Assembly (NCBI RefSeq): GCF_003344045.1
Contig: NZ_QFWX01000002.1
Location: 281,270 to 345,269, forward strand
DNA from: Marinobacter vulgaris
Lineage (GTDB): Bacteria > Pseudomonadota > Gammaproteobacteria > Pseudomonadales > Oleiphilaceae
Direction of reading: 5' to 3'
DNA length: 64,000 bases
Shown here: positions 53,792-62,388 of the stretch, piece after piece
Layout: the number at the start of each line of letters is the position of its first letter
Numbering within the stretch: position 1 is the first letter of the stretch
The notes under the pieces: model-generated
Databases searched by the model: none
The model's input: only the letters and a program-made list of their open reading frames with translations
Told to the model about the DNA's origin: nothing
Made by a program: the position numbers and the translations under genes

Positions 53792-53819
53792 AAAAGCCGG
53801 GCGAGTGCCCGGCTTTTTT
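53792..53819 (+). terminator. Rho-independent terminator after the peroxiredoxin gene
   Basis: AAAAGCCGGGC (53792-53802), loop GAGT and GCCCGGCTTTT (53807-53817) form a GC-rich stem followed by a T run. The A run on the 5' side lets it also serve the convergent metQ gene on the minus strand. Confidence 0.9.
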
Positions 53820-53840
53820 CGTTCTGTTTTCTGCCTCTGT

Positions 53841-54623
53841 TCAGAATGCCGGAACCACGGCGCCCTGGTAATTCTCCTCGATGAACTGCTTCACGTCCTC
53901 GGAGGTCAGTGCTTCGGCCAGCTTTTGGATGGCTTCTTCGTCCGCACGGTCTTCATGGGCCACCAGAATGTTCACGTAGGGCGACTCGGCACCCTCGATC
54001 ACCAGCGCATCCTCGGTCGGATTCAGACCCGCTTCCAGCGCGTAGTTGGTATTGATCAAGGCCAGGTCTACCTGGTTGAGGATACGAGGCAGGGTCGCCG
54101 CTTCCAGTTCCTTGAAGTCCAGGTTCCTGGGATTGTCGGCAATATCACGGGGTGTGGCGGTGATTTTGCTGTCATCTTCCAGGGTAATCAGTCCAGCTTT
54201 CTGCAACAACAACAGTGCGCGACCGCCGTTGGTAGGGTCGTTGGGGATGGCAATGGTCGCGCCATCCTCGAGCTCGTCCAGCGAGTCGATCCTGCTGGAG
54301 TAGGCGCCGAATGGCTCAACGTGCACGCCAACAACACTGACCAGGTTGGTACCACGGCCAACGTTGAATTCGTCCAGGTACGGCTGATGTTGGAAAAAGT
54401 TCGCGTCCATCCGCTTCTGGTCTACCTGCACGTTGGGCTGAACGTAATCGGTGAATACCTTCACATCCAGTTCCACGCCCTGTTCCGCCAGCTTCGGCTT
54501 TACGAATTCCAGGATCTCGGCATGGGGTACGGGGGTAGCTGCTACCGACAGCTCTTCAGCGGATACGGCGCCAGCGAAAGTGGCTGCTGCAGCCAGTCCT
54601 ACTAAGGTTTTCTTGAGATTCAT
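53841..54623 (-). CDS. metQ: Methionine-binding protein MetQ (NlpA family)
   Basis: Solute-binding protein of 260 residues from ATG 54623 (AGGAG nine bases upstream). The signal peptide MNLKKTLVGLAAAATFAGAVSA ends in a type I cleavage site, with no lipobox cysteine, so the protein should be free in the periplasm rather than a lipoprotein like E. coli MetQ. NlpA-family blocks include VATPVPHAEILEFV-like TPVPHAEILEFVKP, NFFQHQPYLDEFN and IPNDPTNGGRALLLLQKAGLI. It lies 181 bp after metI, with a large dyad in that gap. Confidence 0.88.
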   Translation of the reverse strand: MNLKKTLVGLAAAATFAGAVSAEELSVAATPVPHAEILEFVKPKLAEQGVELDVKVFTDYVQPNVQVDQKRMDANFFQHQPYLDEFNVGRGTNLVSVVGVHVEPFGAYSSRIDSLDELEDGATIAIPNDPTNGGRALLLLQKAGLITLEDDSKITATPRDIADNPRNLDFKELEAATLPRILNQVDLALINTNYALEAGLNPTEDALVIEGAESPYVNILVAHEDRADEEAIQKLAEALTSEDVKQFIEENYQGAVVPAF

Positions 54624-54692
54624 AAATCTTTTCTCCTGTTGGATACTGCAAAACAATGTATTCAGTCTGGGAGTACGGCATTCGATTGCAGT

Positions 54693-54773
54693 CCCCTTCC
54701 GAAAAACGCCAGTGAATACGTCCATGTAGGGCTCGGTCGCGCCATCCCTGGCGCTCCACGTTTTCGGAAGGGG
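54693..54773. repeat. Large dyad in the metI-metQ gap
   Basis: CCCCTTCCGAAAA (54693-54705) and TTTTCGGAAGGGG (54761-54773) are exact inverted copies 55 bp apart. The central sequence has a smaller dyad (GGCGC/GCGCC region around 54737-54756). It fills most of the 181-bp metI-metQ gap. It looks like a dispersed palindromic intergenic element or a processing/attenuation hairpin that lets metQ be expressed differently from metNI. Only one copy was noticed in this window. Confidence 0.55.
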
Positions 54774-54804
54774 ATTCCAACCGAATACCTATGTCGAACT
54801 GTTT

Positions 54805-55482
54805 CTATTTTCGGCTGAAATACAGCACGAGACGATCGCCGGCCATTTGCAGCAGCTGTACGAAAATGACCAGTAGAGCAACGGTAATCACCATGACATC
54901 TGTCTGGAATCGCTGATAGCCGAAGCGAATGGCGAGATCACCAAGACCGCCGCCGCCTACGACGCCGGACATGGCCGCGTAGGAAACCAGGGTGATGGCG
55001 GTCACTGTAATACCAGCGATAATGCCCGGCAGCGCCTCGGGCAGCAAGGCGCCGAACACGACCTGCTTCACTGTCGCACCCATGGCCTGCGTGGCCTCGA
55101 TAATTCCACGGTCTACCTCTCGAAGGGAAGTTTCCACCAAACGTGCAAAGAACGGTGCGCCACCTGCCACCAACGGGGGGATAGCACCAGCTACGCCCAG
55201 TGAAGTGCCAATCAGCATTACCGTGAATGGAATCATTACGATCAGAAGAATGATAAAGGGCACTGATCGCAGCACATTTACTACGAACGACAGCACCGCA
55301 TAAGCTATCGGCTGCTCAAGCAGCTGTCGCTTTCCGAACAGGAACAGCAATACGCCCACCGGCAAGCCAATGAGCACGCTGAACAGCAGTGACATGCCCA
55401 CCATTACCAGGGTATCCCAGCTGGCCCAGCCGATTTCGGTCCAGTCTACGTTGGTCAGCAGGTTTTCCATCAAGGCTTCCAT
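54805..55482 (-). CDS. metI: Methionine ABC transporter permease MetI
   Basis: Permease of 225 residues with five hydrophobic segments, the MetI size. The N-terminal TM and the EAA loop EATQAMGATVKQVVFGALLPEALPG (split in the coupling helix) are typical. RSVPFIILLIVMIP is the family block after TM2. GGAGGTG precedes ATG by eight bases, and the start overlaps the metN stop by one base. It forms the D-methionine/L-methionine channel with MetN. Confidence 0.92.
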   Translation of the reverse strand: MEALMENLLTNVDWTEIGWASWDTLVMVGMSLLFSVLIGLPVGVLLFLFGKRQLLEQPIAYAVLSFVVNVLRSVPFIILLIVMIPFTVMLIGTSLGVAGAIPPLVAGGAPFFARLVETSLREVDRGIIEATQAMGATVKQVVFGALLPEALPGIIAGITVTAITLVSYAAMSGVVGGGGLGDLAIRFGYQRFQTDVMVITVALLVIFVQLLQMAGDRLVLYFSRK

Positions 55483-56489
55483 CAGCGCAACACCTCCACG
55501 TGGACATCCGCGGCTTCGAATGCGTTCATGGCAATATCGAGGTCGCCGCCCACCAGCGACAGGGTCAGCTGGCCGTAGGGTGTGTCCTTGATATGATCAA
55601 TGCGGCCCGAGAGGATACTGAAATCAACGCCGGATTCGCGCGCGACGCTGCCCAGTAATGGTGTGTAGGTGGACTGGCCACGGAAGGTCAGGCGCAGGAT
55701 ACGTCCCGGAGCATGTTCCAGATCCCGCTGCATCTCTTCCCGGTCGATACTCTCGCTCTCGAAGACGAAATCCCGGGTGGTGGGGTGTTTCGGGTGCAGG
55801 AATACGTCGCTGACCGCCCCCATTTCAACCACTTCACCGGCATCCATCACCGCAACACGGTCGCAGACCCGGCGTACCACGTCCATCTCGTGGGTAATCA
55901 GCACAATGGTCAGTCCCAGCTCGCGGTTGATGTCCGCCAGCAGTTTCAGGACCGACTGGGTGGTCTGTGGGTCCAGGGCGCTGGTGGCTTCATCACACAG
56001 CAAAATCGTCGGGCGGCAGGCTAGGGCCCGGGCGATGCCCACGCGCTGTTTCTGTCCGCCGGAAAGCTGCGAGGGGTATTTGTTGGCCTGGTCTGCCAGG
56101 CTGACCCGCTTGAGCAGCTCGTCTACCCGCTCACGGATTTCAGAACGGGAATAGATACCCGCCAGTTTCATGGGAAAGGCGATGTTGTCGGCCACGGTTT
56201 TCGAGGACAGCAGATTGAAATGCTGGAAAATCATGCCAACCTTGCGGCGGAAGGCACGCAGCTCACTGGCGTTGTATCCGGTGATGTTTTCATCATCAAT
56301 CAGGATACGGCCACCGGTGGGCGGCTCCAGCAGGTTGATCAGGCGCACGAGGGTCGATTTTCCGGCGCCGGAGTGCCCGACGATGCCAAACACCTCGCCG
56401 GTTTCGATGGTCATACTGGTGGGGTGCAACGCGGGGATCGCCCGCCCCCCTACCTGGTAGGACTTCTGTACCTGGTCAAATACAATCAC
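55482..56489 (-). CDS. metN: Methionine ABC transporter ATP-binding protein MetN
   Basis: ATPase of 335 residues from GTG 56489 (AAGG seven bases upstream), close to the family length of about 343. The frame runs open to 56558 but the added residues are unlike MetN. Walker A is GHSGAGKST, the signature [13 protein letters not shown], Walker [14 protein letters not shown] and the switch His LITHEMDVV. The C-terminal NIL domain (about 255-335) normally binds methionine and inhibits uptake. It is the first gene of metNIQ. Confidence 0.92.
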   Translation of the reverse strand: MIVFDQVQKSYQVGGRAIPALHPTSMTIETGEVFGIVGHSGAGKSTLVRLINLLEPPTGGRILIDDENITGYNASELRAFRRKVGMIFQHFNLLSSKTVADNIAFPMKLAGIYSRSEIRERVDELLKRVSLADQANKYPSQLSGGQKQRVGIARALACRPTILLCDEATSALDPQTTQSVLKLLADINRELGLTIVLITHEMDVVRRVCDRVAVMDAGEVVEMGAVSDVFLHPKHPTTRDFVFESESIDREEMQRDLEHAPGRILRLTFRGQSTYTPLLGSVARESGVDFSILSGRIDHIKDTPYGQLTLSLVGGDLDIAMNAFEAADVHVEVLR

Positions 56490-56699
56490 AGCTCTGCCTT
56501 GTGAGCGCCTTGTCCGCGCCTTGTGGGTGCAGCAATAAAGCCGGCGATTATAAACCAATCCGGCGTCAAACCCGAATCCGCGGTCTTGGTATATCCCCTT
56601 ACACCATCAGACCACCTGACACGGCCATGGCTACTGGACTAAACTGGTAAATCAAAAGCAGGTAATCAAGACCACCCCGAGCCCGAGGCGCGCGCCATT

Positions 56700-58124
56700 T
56701 TGAGCACCAGAACCGACACTCCGCCCTCAAGGATGAACTCCACCCAGGCATGGGTCTCCTATCTCAGCAAAATTGAACTGCCGGTGCTGGCCACTACCCT
56801 CCGCAGAATTGACGAGCTGACCGACAGCAGCAACAGCACCGTCAACGAACTGGCCAACGTCATTCTCAATGACGCCCAGCTTACATCCCAGGTTCTGCGG
56901 CTTTCCAATACCGTGTTCTACAACCAGACACGCACGCAGGTCAGCACGGTGAGCCGCGCCATCACTCTGATCGGTTTCGATTCGGTCAAGTCCATGGCTA
57001 TCTCGTCCCTGCTGGTGGATACGTTGCTGGAGAAGAATGACCGGCCGCACCTGCTTCGCTGCCTGGCCCGGGCCATTCACGCGGCGGTACAGGCTCGCTG
57101 CCTGCTGCCGAAACGGAACGAGCAGGCGCTGGAGGAGGTTTTCATCGGTGCGCTGCTGATGAACATCGGAGAGCTGGCGTTCTGGTCCTGTGAAACCGAC
57201 CAGGCCATCGAACTCGAGGCGCTGCTCCAGCAGGATGAGCCAGCGCTGGAGGCGCAGAAGAAAGTCCTTCACACGACCTTTACCGAAATTACCCGGGGGC
57301 TGGTGGACGCCTGGTCACTGGGACCGTTTATCAGGGAGGTAGTGTCATCGGGCAAAGCCAACTCCGTAGCCTCCAGCCTGGTGCGCCATTCCGTGGAGAT
57401 GGCCCGGCTGTCCGAGAACGGCTGGAGCGGCAGGGAAATGGACGAGGTGCTGGAAAAGATTGCCAGGGATATCGGCGAGAATCCCGCCACGGTGCGGGAC
57501 CAGCTCAAAGTTAACGCGGGAGAAGCTGCCAAGGTGGCGGTGTCTCTGGGCATTCCCCAGGTTACGGAATTAATGCCCGGGAACCAGAGTGGGGGGAAGG
57601 CGGCGAAGGTTGACGCGCCGGCTGTGGACGCCCGGCTTCAACTGGCCATCCTCCAGGATCTGACTCGCAGCCTGACTGAAAAACCCGATATCAACGAAGT
57701 CTGCCAACTGGTGGTGGAGGGCATTCACAGGGCTGTGGGAATGCAACGGGTCGTGTTGTTAATGGGGGACCGCTCCGGAACCCGCCTGGTGCCCCGCAAA
57801 CTGGGCGGCAAAGGCACCGACGGCTGGCGCGATCACCTGGCCATCAACCGCGACGGCACAGGAGTCCTGGGCAAACTTCTGCCTCATTCCGCCAGTGCCG
57901 TATACCTTCCTGACAAACGGCCTGAAGCGGTCCCCTATGACCGCTGGCTGACACGGGTGCCGGCTCTGGTCGGTTCCCTGAAGGCCAACGGTCGCCTGGT
58001 GGGATTGTTCTATGCGGACAATGCAGCCAATGACTATCAGCCCTCAGAAGAACAACTGAGCGCATTCAATCACCTGGTCCAGAACGCCCAGCTTTGCATC
58101 ACCCTGCTGGCGACAAAAAACTGA
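56700..58124 (+). CDS. HDOD-GAF signalling protein
   Basis: Cytoplasmic protein of 474 residues; the longest frame starts at TTG 56700, and ATG 56733 is a reasonable alternative. The HDOD domain (about 20-215) has LPVLATTLRRIDEL, LTSQVLRLSNTVFYN and AITLIGFDSVKSMAIS. HDOD is an HD-like fold lacking catalytic residues. A GAF domain (about 325-470) ends the protein with LFYADNAANDYQPSEEQ. Such proteins act as regulatory scaffolds in motility and c-di-GMP pathways. It diverges from metN and converges with the unknown gene at 58148. Confidence 0.82.
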   Translation: MSTRTDTPPSRMNSTQAWVSYLSKIELPVLATTLRRIDELTDSSNSTVNELANVILNDAQLTSQVLRLSNTVFYNQTRTQVSTVSRAITLIGFDSVKSMAISSLLVDTLLEKNDRPHLLRCLARAIHAAVQARCLLPKRNEQALEEVFIGALLMNIGELAFWSCETDQAIELEALLQQDEPALEAQKKVLHTTFTEITRGLVDAWSLGPFIREVVSSGKANSVASSLVRHSVEMARLSENGWSGREMDEVLEKIARDIGENPATVRDQLKVNAGEAAKVAVSLGIPQVTELMPGNQSGGKAAKVDAPAVDARLQLAILQDLTRSLTEKPDINEVCQLVVEGIHRAVGMQRVVLLMGDRSGTRLVPRKLGGKGTDGWRDHLAINRDGTGVLGKLLPHSASAVYLPDKRPEAVPYDRWLTRVPALVGSLKANGRLVGLFYADNAANDYQPSEEQLSAFNHLVQNAQLCITLLATKN

Positions 58125-58147
58125 GCGCTCCGCCCATTGCCATCGTG

Positions 58148-58780
58148 TCAGTGGAGGGCCCGGAGCTGCCGCGGATAGAGCGCCGCGCTGACTTCCGGTT
58201 CCTCAAGCAGGTCGGCCAGCTCCATATCCACGTCGGTTTCCTGGCCTTCGTCCGGCAGGGGCTCAAACAGGGTGTTGAGCCATGAGGTAACGGAGGGCGC
58301 CTCGTCGCGGCCATAATCCGTCGACAGGGCCTTGATACGTTTGAATCCGATGATCCGCTGGTGCTTCGGATCCCGGATTTGCTCAAAGCCGCGCCAGTAG
58401 ATCCGGTCGCGGGTGTGCAGCTGGACAAACAGCGTATCGATAGGCTCCGCGGGATCCTCCCCCCGTACCGGTTCATCGTCACTGTCTTCCGCCGCCACGG
58501 TTTCTGCGGACACTGAATCGGCTTTCGCCGGTTTCTTGTGGCGGATGGTGGTCCACGCCGGATAGAGCACGGCCACCGCATCGGCTTCTACATGCTCGCG
58601 GGCGGCGCGGAGGATCAGTCCCCAGCGGGCCTTGTCGGCATCGGTTTCAAGAGAGTTAATGGGCAAGTCGTAGCTTTGTTCACTGGACAGAACGATAGCC
58701 ATCATCGGGGCATCAAGCTCCCCCATGGCCTCGGCCTGTGCTACAGACACCAGTTCATCGATTGCCATCGGTTGGTTCAT
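58148..58780 (-). CDS. Unrecognised acidic cytoplasmic protein
   Basis: I do not recognise this 210-residue product. GGAGG lies ten bases before ATG 58780, so translation is credible. The N-terminal half (MAIDELVSVAQAEAM, ADKARWGLILRAAREHVEADAVAVLYPAW) looks like an alpha/beta fold. An Asp/Glu-rich segment (about 88-112) and a second ordered part (LFVQLHTRDRIYWRGFEQIR) follow, then an acidic tail (DVDMELADLLEEPEVSAALYP). No signal peptide or membrane segment is visible. It is flanked by the convergent HDOD gene and the amidase gene upstream; function is unknown. Confidence 0.6.
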   Translation of the reverse strand: MNQPMAIDELVSVAQAEAMGELDAPMMAIVLSSEQSYDLPINSLETDADKARWGLILRAAREHVEADAVAVLYPAWTTIRHKKPAKADSVSAETVAAEDSDDEPVRGEDPAEPIDTLFVQLHTRDRIYWRGFEQIRDPKHQRIIGFKRIKALSTDYGRDEAPSVTSWLNTLFEPLPDEGQETDVDMELADLLEEPEVSAALYPRQLRALH

Positions 58781-58814
58781 AATACGCTCGCCTCCTCGAT
58801 GCCATCAGGGTAAT

Positions 58815-58898
58815 TCAGGGAAAAGGGATTCTCCCTGATTCACAGCATAGCCTGTTCCTGCCATAAAGATAAACGTGGATGCGGTGATCACGGATCAC
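58815..58898. repeat. Two small dyads between the amidase and the unknown gene
   Basis: TCAGGGA (58815-58821) pairs with TCCCTGA (58832-58838), and GTGATC (58884-58889) with GATCAC (58893-58898). They lie in the 149-bp gap after the amidase stop and before the unknown gene. The first could terminate the amidase transcript; the second resembles an operator half-site pair. Neither has a T run. Confidence 0.35.
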
Positions 58899-58929
58899 AA
58901 TACGTCATTTATTGTTTCAGCACGTAGCG

Positions 58930-60417
58930 TCAGATCTTCGTCTCCAGCTGCTCGTAGCGACCAAACCAGGGGCTGGCCTCTTCCAGTTGCGCCGCCAGTT
59001 GCAGCAGGGTGGCTTCGTCACCGTGGGGCGCCCCGAACTGAATGCCCACCGGCAGCCCCGAGTTCGTCCAGGCCATCGGCACCGACATGGCCGGGGTGCC
59101 TGTCAGGTTCGCCAGCTGGGTGAATGGGGTGCGGGCCAGACTCTCCAGCGCCATCTGATCCACCTGGCCACTGCGATGTACCAGGTTACCCGCCCTGAGC
59201 ATCAGCATCAGGCGAGCCGCCAGCTGCAGGTGACCGGGGGTATCCAGCTCACCGATTTTTGCCGGCAGTTGCCCCGCGGTGGGGCAGAGGTACATATCGT
59301 AACCCTGAAAAAAGGCGCCCAGGGCCCGGGCGAAATCGTTCCACTGCTGGCGGCGTCGCACATAGTCCGGCAGCGGCATGGACCGGCCCAGCATGGCAAG
59401 CAGACGGGTATCCAGCTCAAAATCTCCATCCCGGGCACCAAATTCGTTTTTAGCCCTGTCCATCAGGGTCGATACTTCGCCAAAGTAAATGCCCAGATAA
59501 CAGCGCGCCAGGGCCATGCCATCGAACTCCGGGCGGGCGTACTCCACATCATGCCCGAGCGACTCCAGTAGCCGTGCGGTGGTTTCGACCGCCTCCACGC
59601 ACTCCGGTGCCACGTCGGTGTCATAGGGTGACGCTGTAAACACCCCGATTCTGAGACGACGCGGTGCCTGCTGCATCAGTTCTGCATAAGGGGCCGAGGG
59701 CGGCGCGATGACGAACGGGTCCCCCACGGCGGGGCCGGACAGAACATCAAGCATGGCCGCACTGTCGCGAACGGTGCGGGTTACCACGTGGTCGGTTGAG
59801 GCACCGGTCCAGGCCTCTCCCACGAAGGGGCCGGAGGAAATCAGGCCGCGGGACGGCTTGAGGCCGAATAACCCGTTGTAGGCCGCGGGAATACGGATGG
59901 AGCCGCCACCATCATTGGCACCTGCCACGGGTACGATCCCCGCGGCCACAGCGGCAGCAGAACCACCGCTGGACCCGCCAGGAGTAAGGTCGGCATTCCA
60001 GGGATTGCGGGACGCCCCCCAGAGCTTTGATTCTGTTACCGCTTTCAGACCAAACTCCGGGGTCGCCGTGCGACCCAGGAACACCAGGCCAGCGGCACGG
60101 GCGCGCCGGACAAATTCCGAATCCTGTGGTGCAATGTTGTTTTTCAGGCCATGACTGCCAAACGTGCAGGGATGACCCTGTTGTTCCTGGGCAAGATCTT
60201 TAAGCAGCATGGGAACGCCGGAAAAGGTACCATCGGGCGGACAGGCCTGGCCCAGCGCTTCAGAAAACTGGGGGTGGCAGATGGCATTCAGCCTGCCATT
60301 CACCGCCTCTGCCCGCTCAATGGCAGCCTCACAGACTTGGCGGGCTGATACTTCGTTGCGGCGTATAAGGTCGGCAAGCGCTACGGCATCGTAGCGGAGG
60401 TATTCGGATTGCTTCAT
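58930..60417 (-). CDS. Amidase-signature-family amidase
   Basis: Enzyme of 495 residues. The Ser-cisSer-Lys triad is visible: Lys in [11 protein letters not shown] and the serines in [16 protein letters not shown], followed by [25 protein letters not shown]. It hydrolyses amides; the family includes GatA, but no GatB/GatC lies nearby and the C-terminal half is unlike GatA. Natural substrate is unknown. It is divergent from the SLT-like gene across about 50 bp. Confidence 0.87.
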   Translation of the reverse strand: MKQSEYLRYDAVALADLIRRNEVSARQVCEAAIERAEAVNGRLNAICHPQFSEALGQACPPDGTFSGVPMLLKDLAQEQQGHPCTFGSHGLKNNIAPQDSEFVRRARAAGLVFLGRTATPEFGLKAVTESKLWGASRNPWNADLTPGGSSGGSAAAVAAGIVPVAGANDGGGSIRIPAAYNGLFGLKPSRGLISSGPFVGEAWTGASTDHVVTRTVRDSAAMLDVLSGPAVGDPFVIAPPSAPYAELMQQAPRRLRIGVFTASPYDTDVAPECVEAVETTARLLESLGHDVEYARPEFDGMALARCYLGIYFGEVSTLMDRAKNEFGARDGDFELDTRLLAMLGRSMPLPDYVRRRQQWNDFARALGAFFQGYDMYLCPTAGQLPAKIGELDTPGHLQLAARLMLMLRAGNLVHRSGQVDQMALESLARTPFTQLANLTGTPAMSVPMAWTNSGLPVGIQFGAPHGDEATLLQLAAQLEEASPWFGRYEQLETKI

Positions 60418-60469
60418 GATCGATTCCGTTTGTTATTCTGAATTCCGGAGATTGGGGGAACTATCGGCT

Positions 60470-61588
60470 ATGAACAAGAGTCCCAGACGTCGCTCACTCG
60501 CTGTCGCATTCATGGTCATGTTCATTATCGCACCAACCCCGGGTGCCAGTGAACAGGCCCCGGAGCCAGTGGACAGCTGGACCAGTGTCGTCCGTAACTC
60601 GCCCTACTGGGTGAGCCAGGGGGTTTACAACAACATCACTACCATCCGGCGGTGGGTGCTGAAGGAATCCGGGTACTGCGCTGATATCGAACGTCATATT
60701 CTGTTCAATATGCGCGGCCGGTTTCTTGGCTATATTGACGATGAAAACACCCGCGAGGCGACTCAGAAGCGGTTGAATGATACCAGGCGCTCCCTGGTCG
60801 CCAGTGGTCGCGCGGACAGCTGGGCGGCCGGCGGCCCAGGCACAACGGGTTACCCCTTTGCACTCGCCTGTGATCAGCCCCATGTCAACCTCGATGACGC
60901 CGTCGCCCGTTACCTCGGCACCCTGCCTACCGAGTTGATCTGGGGCGCCTGGGACGATCTGTCGTTTGCCACACAGGATAAGCCCGAGCCTCTCCATGAT
61001 GCCCTGATGTACGTTTATGGCACCCGCCAGCAGCAGCAACGAAACAGCCTGCCGGCAACGCTGCCAAAATACCTCGCCGGACAGGTGCTGATTGAAAGCA
61101 GCGGCCAGCAACGAGCCCACTCCGCAGCCAATGCCAAGGGCATACTGCAACTGTCACCATCGGCCCTGGGTGATTGCAGGATCAAACCCGCCAACCACTG
61201 GCACCGGCTGGCCCAGATCGATTGCGCCCTCAGGTTGATGAATCAGAATGCCCGCAACCTGAGGGAACCCTTTGACCAGCGTTTTGGTCATTTGCCGGAG
61301 GGTAAACGCGATCAGCTGTTTACGCTACTGCTGGTGCAGGCTTACCACGGTGGTGCCAGCCGTGTAGAAAGCTTGCTGGATGATGAAACCCTGTCCCGGC
61401 CCGCCGCCTACTTCGCCAGTGAACACGAAAACTTCAGTGCCGGCGATATTGCGTTTGGCATGGTGTTTCACAATCTCGGCCGGGATCGGTTCGGACTGGC
61501 CTCGCTGTATTATGTGGCGGATGTGCAACTTGCCACCGAGGCACTGTGTAGGACACCGCGCCTTGCCAATACCGCCTTCTGTGAATAA
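60470..61588 (+). CDS. Exported lytic-transglycosylase-like (SLT) protein
   Basis: Secreted protein of 372 residues from ATG 60470 (GGGGGAA upstream); the open frame from 60416 lacks a signal peptide. Residues 1-27 form a signal peptide. The C-terminal half has LIESSGQQRAHSAANAKGILQLSP, the Glu and GxxQ motifs of the SLT lysozyme-like fold, then NLREPFDQRFGHLPEGKRDQ and LLVQAYHGGASRV. It may cleave peptidoglycan. The N-terminal 150 residues are unlike well-known Slt/Mlt modules. The next gene starts 15 bp later. Confidence 0.75.
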   Translation: MNKSPRRRSLAVAFMVMFIIAPTPGASEQAPEPVDSWTSVVRNSPYWVSQGVYNNITTIRRWVLKESGYCADIERHILFNMRGRFLGYIDDENTREATQKRLNDTRRSLVASGRADSWAAGGPGTTGYPFALACDQPHVNLDDAVARYLGTLPTELIWGAWDDLSFATQDKPEPLHDALMYVYGTRQQQQRNSLPATLPKYLAGQVLIESSGQQRAHSAANAKGILQLSPSALGDCRIKPANHWHRLAQIDCALRLMNQNARNLREPFDQRFGHLPEGKRDQLFTLLLVQAYHGGASRVESLLDDETLSRPAAYFASEHENFSAGDIAFGMVFHNLGRDRFGLASLYYVADVQLATEALCRTPRLANTAFCE

Positions 61589-61603
61589 TTCCGGGAGCCG
61601 GCG

Positions 61604-62368
61604 TTGGAACTAACCCTGATTCCGGAAGGCTTGAACGCAACAACCGCAGGCTTCCTGCTGCTGTGCTCGGTGTTGACCTCCATGATTACCGCGAGTCTTG
61701 GAGCCGGCGGCGGTATTCTTCTGCTGGTTCTGATGGCGTTCTGGATTCCACCGGCGGCGATCATCCCGGTACATGGCATGATCCAGTTGGGCTCCAATGC
61801 CGGGCGGGCGACGCTGACATGGCGCCATACCGACTGGAAAGCCATCGCCGCCTTCGCACCCGGTGTGCTGGTGGGAGCCACTTTGGGCGCATGGATACTG
61901 GTGGATCTGCCGACTTACCTCTGGCAACTGACCATTGGCCTGTTCGTGCTTTTCCTTTGCTGGGGGCCGGCATTGCCCCGGGGCGTCTTTGGCAGTACCG
62001 GGATATTTCTGGCCTCCGGCCTTACCAGTTTTATTACCCTGTTTGTGGGGGCCACCGGCCCGCTGGTGGCATCCTTCATCAAACAGATGCACACCGACCG
62101 CTTCACCACTGTCGCCACGTTTGCCACCGCCATGACCCTCCAGCATGCCCCGAAAGCCCTGGTTTTCGGCCTTGCCGGTTTTATGTTCCGTGACTGGATT
62201 CTGTTTATCCTGGCAATGATCGCATTCGGTTTTGCCGGTACCTGGCTGGGGCTGCACGTGCTCAGGTCCATGAGTAACCGGCACTTCAGCCGTGTATTCA
62301 ACATTCTGCTGACACTCCTGGCCCTGCGGCTGCTCTGGCAGGCAGGAGGATCCGCAGGCTGGTGGTAA
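61604..62368 (+). CDS. TauE/SafE-family sulfite/anion exporter
   Basis: Membrane protein of 254 residues starting at TTG 61604 with GGGAG eight bases upstream. About eight hydrophobic segments occur. The N-terminal block ASLGAGGGILLLVLMAFWIPP and the repeat VGATGPLVASFIKQ are the two half-signatures of TauE/SafE proteins. These export sulfite, sulfoacetate or other small organic anions. It lies 15 bp after the SLT-like gene. A link to the distant persulfide dioxygenase operon is conceivable but not shown. Confidence 0.82.
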   Translation: MELTLIPEGLNATTAGFLLLCSVLTSMITASLGAGGGILLLVLMAFWIPPAAIIPVHGMIQLGSNAGRATLTWRHTDWKAIAAFAPGVLVGATLGAWILVDLPTYLWQLTIGLFVLFLCWGPALPRGVFGSTGIFLASGLTSFITLFVGATGPLVASFIKQMHTDRFTTVATFATAMTLQHAPKALVFGLAGFMFRDWILFILAMIAFGFAGTWLGLHVLRSMSNRHFSRVFNILLTLLALRLLWQAGGSAGWW

Positions 62369-62388
62369 CCTCGCCTGCCCACTGCTGA

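Noticed and set aside
56490..56699. MetJ boxes or a SAM riboswitch before metN
   Set aside because: No AGACGTCT repeats and no S-box core elements were found in this gap.
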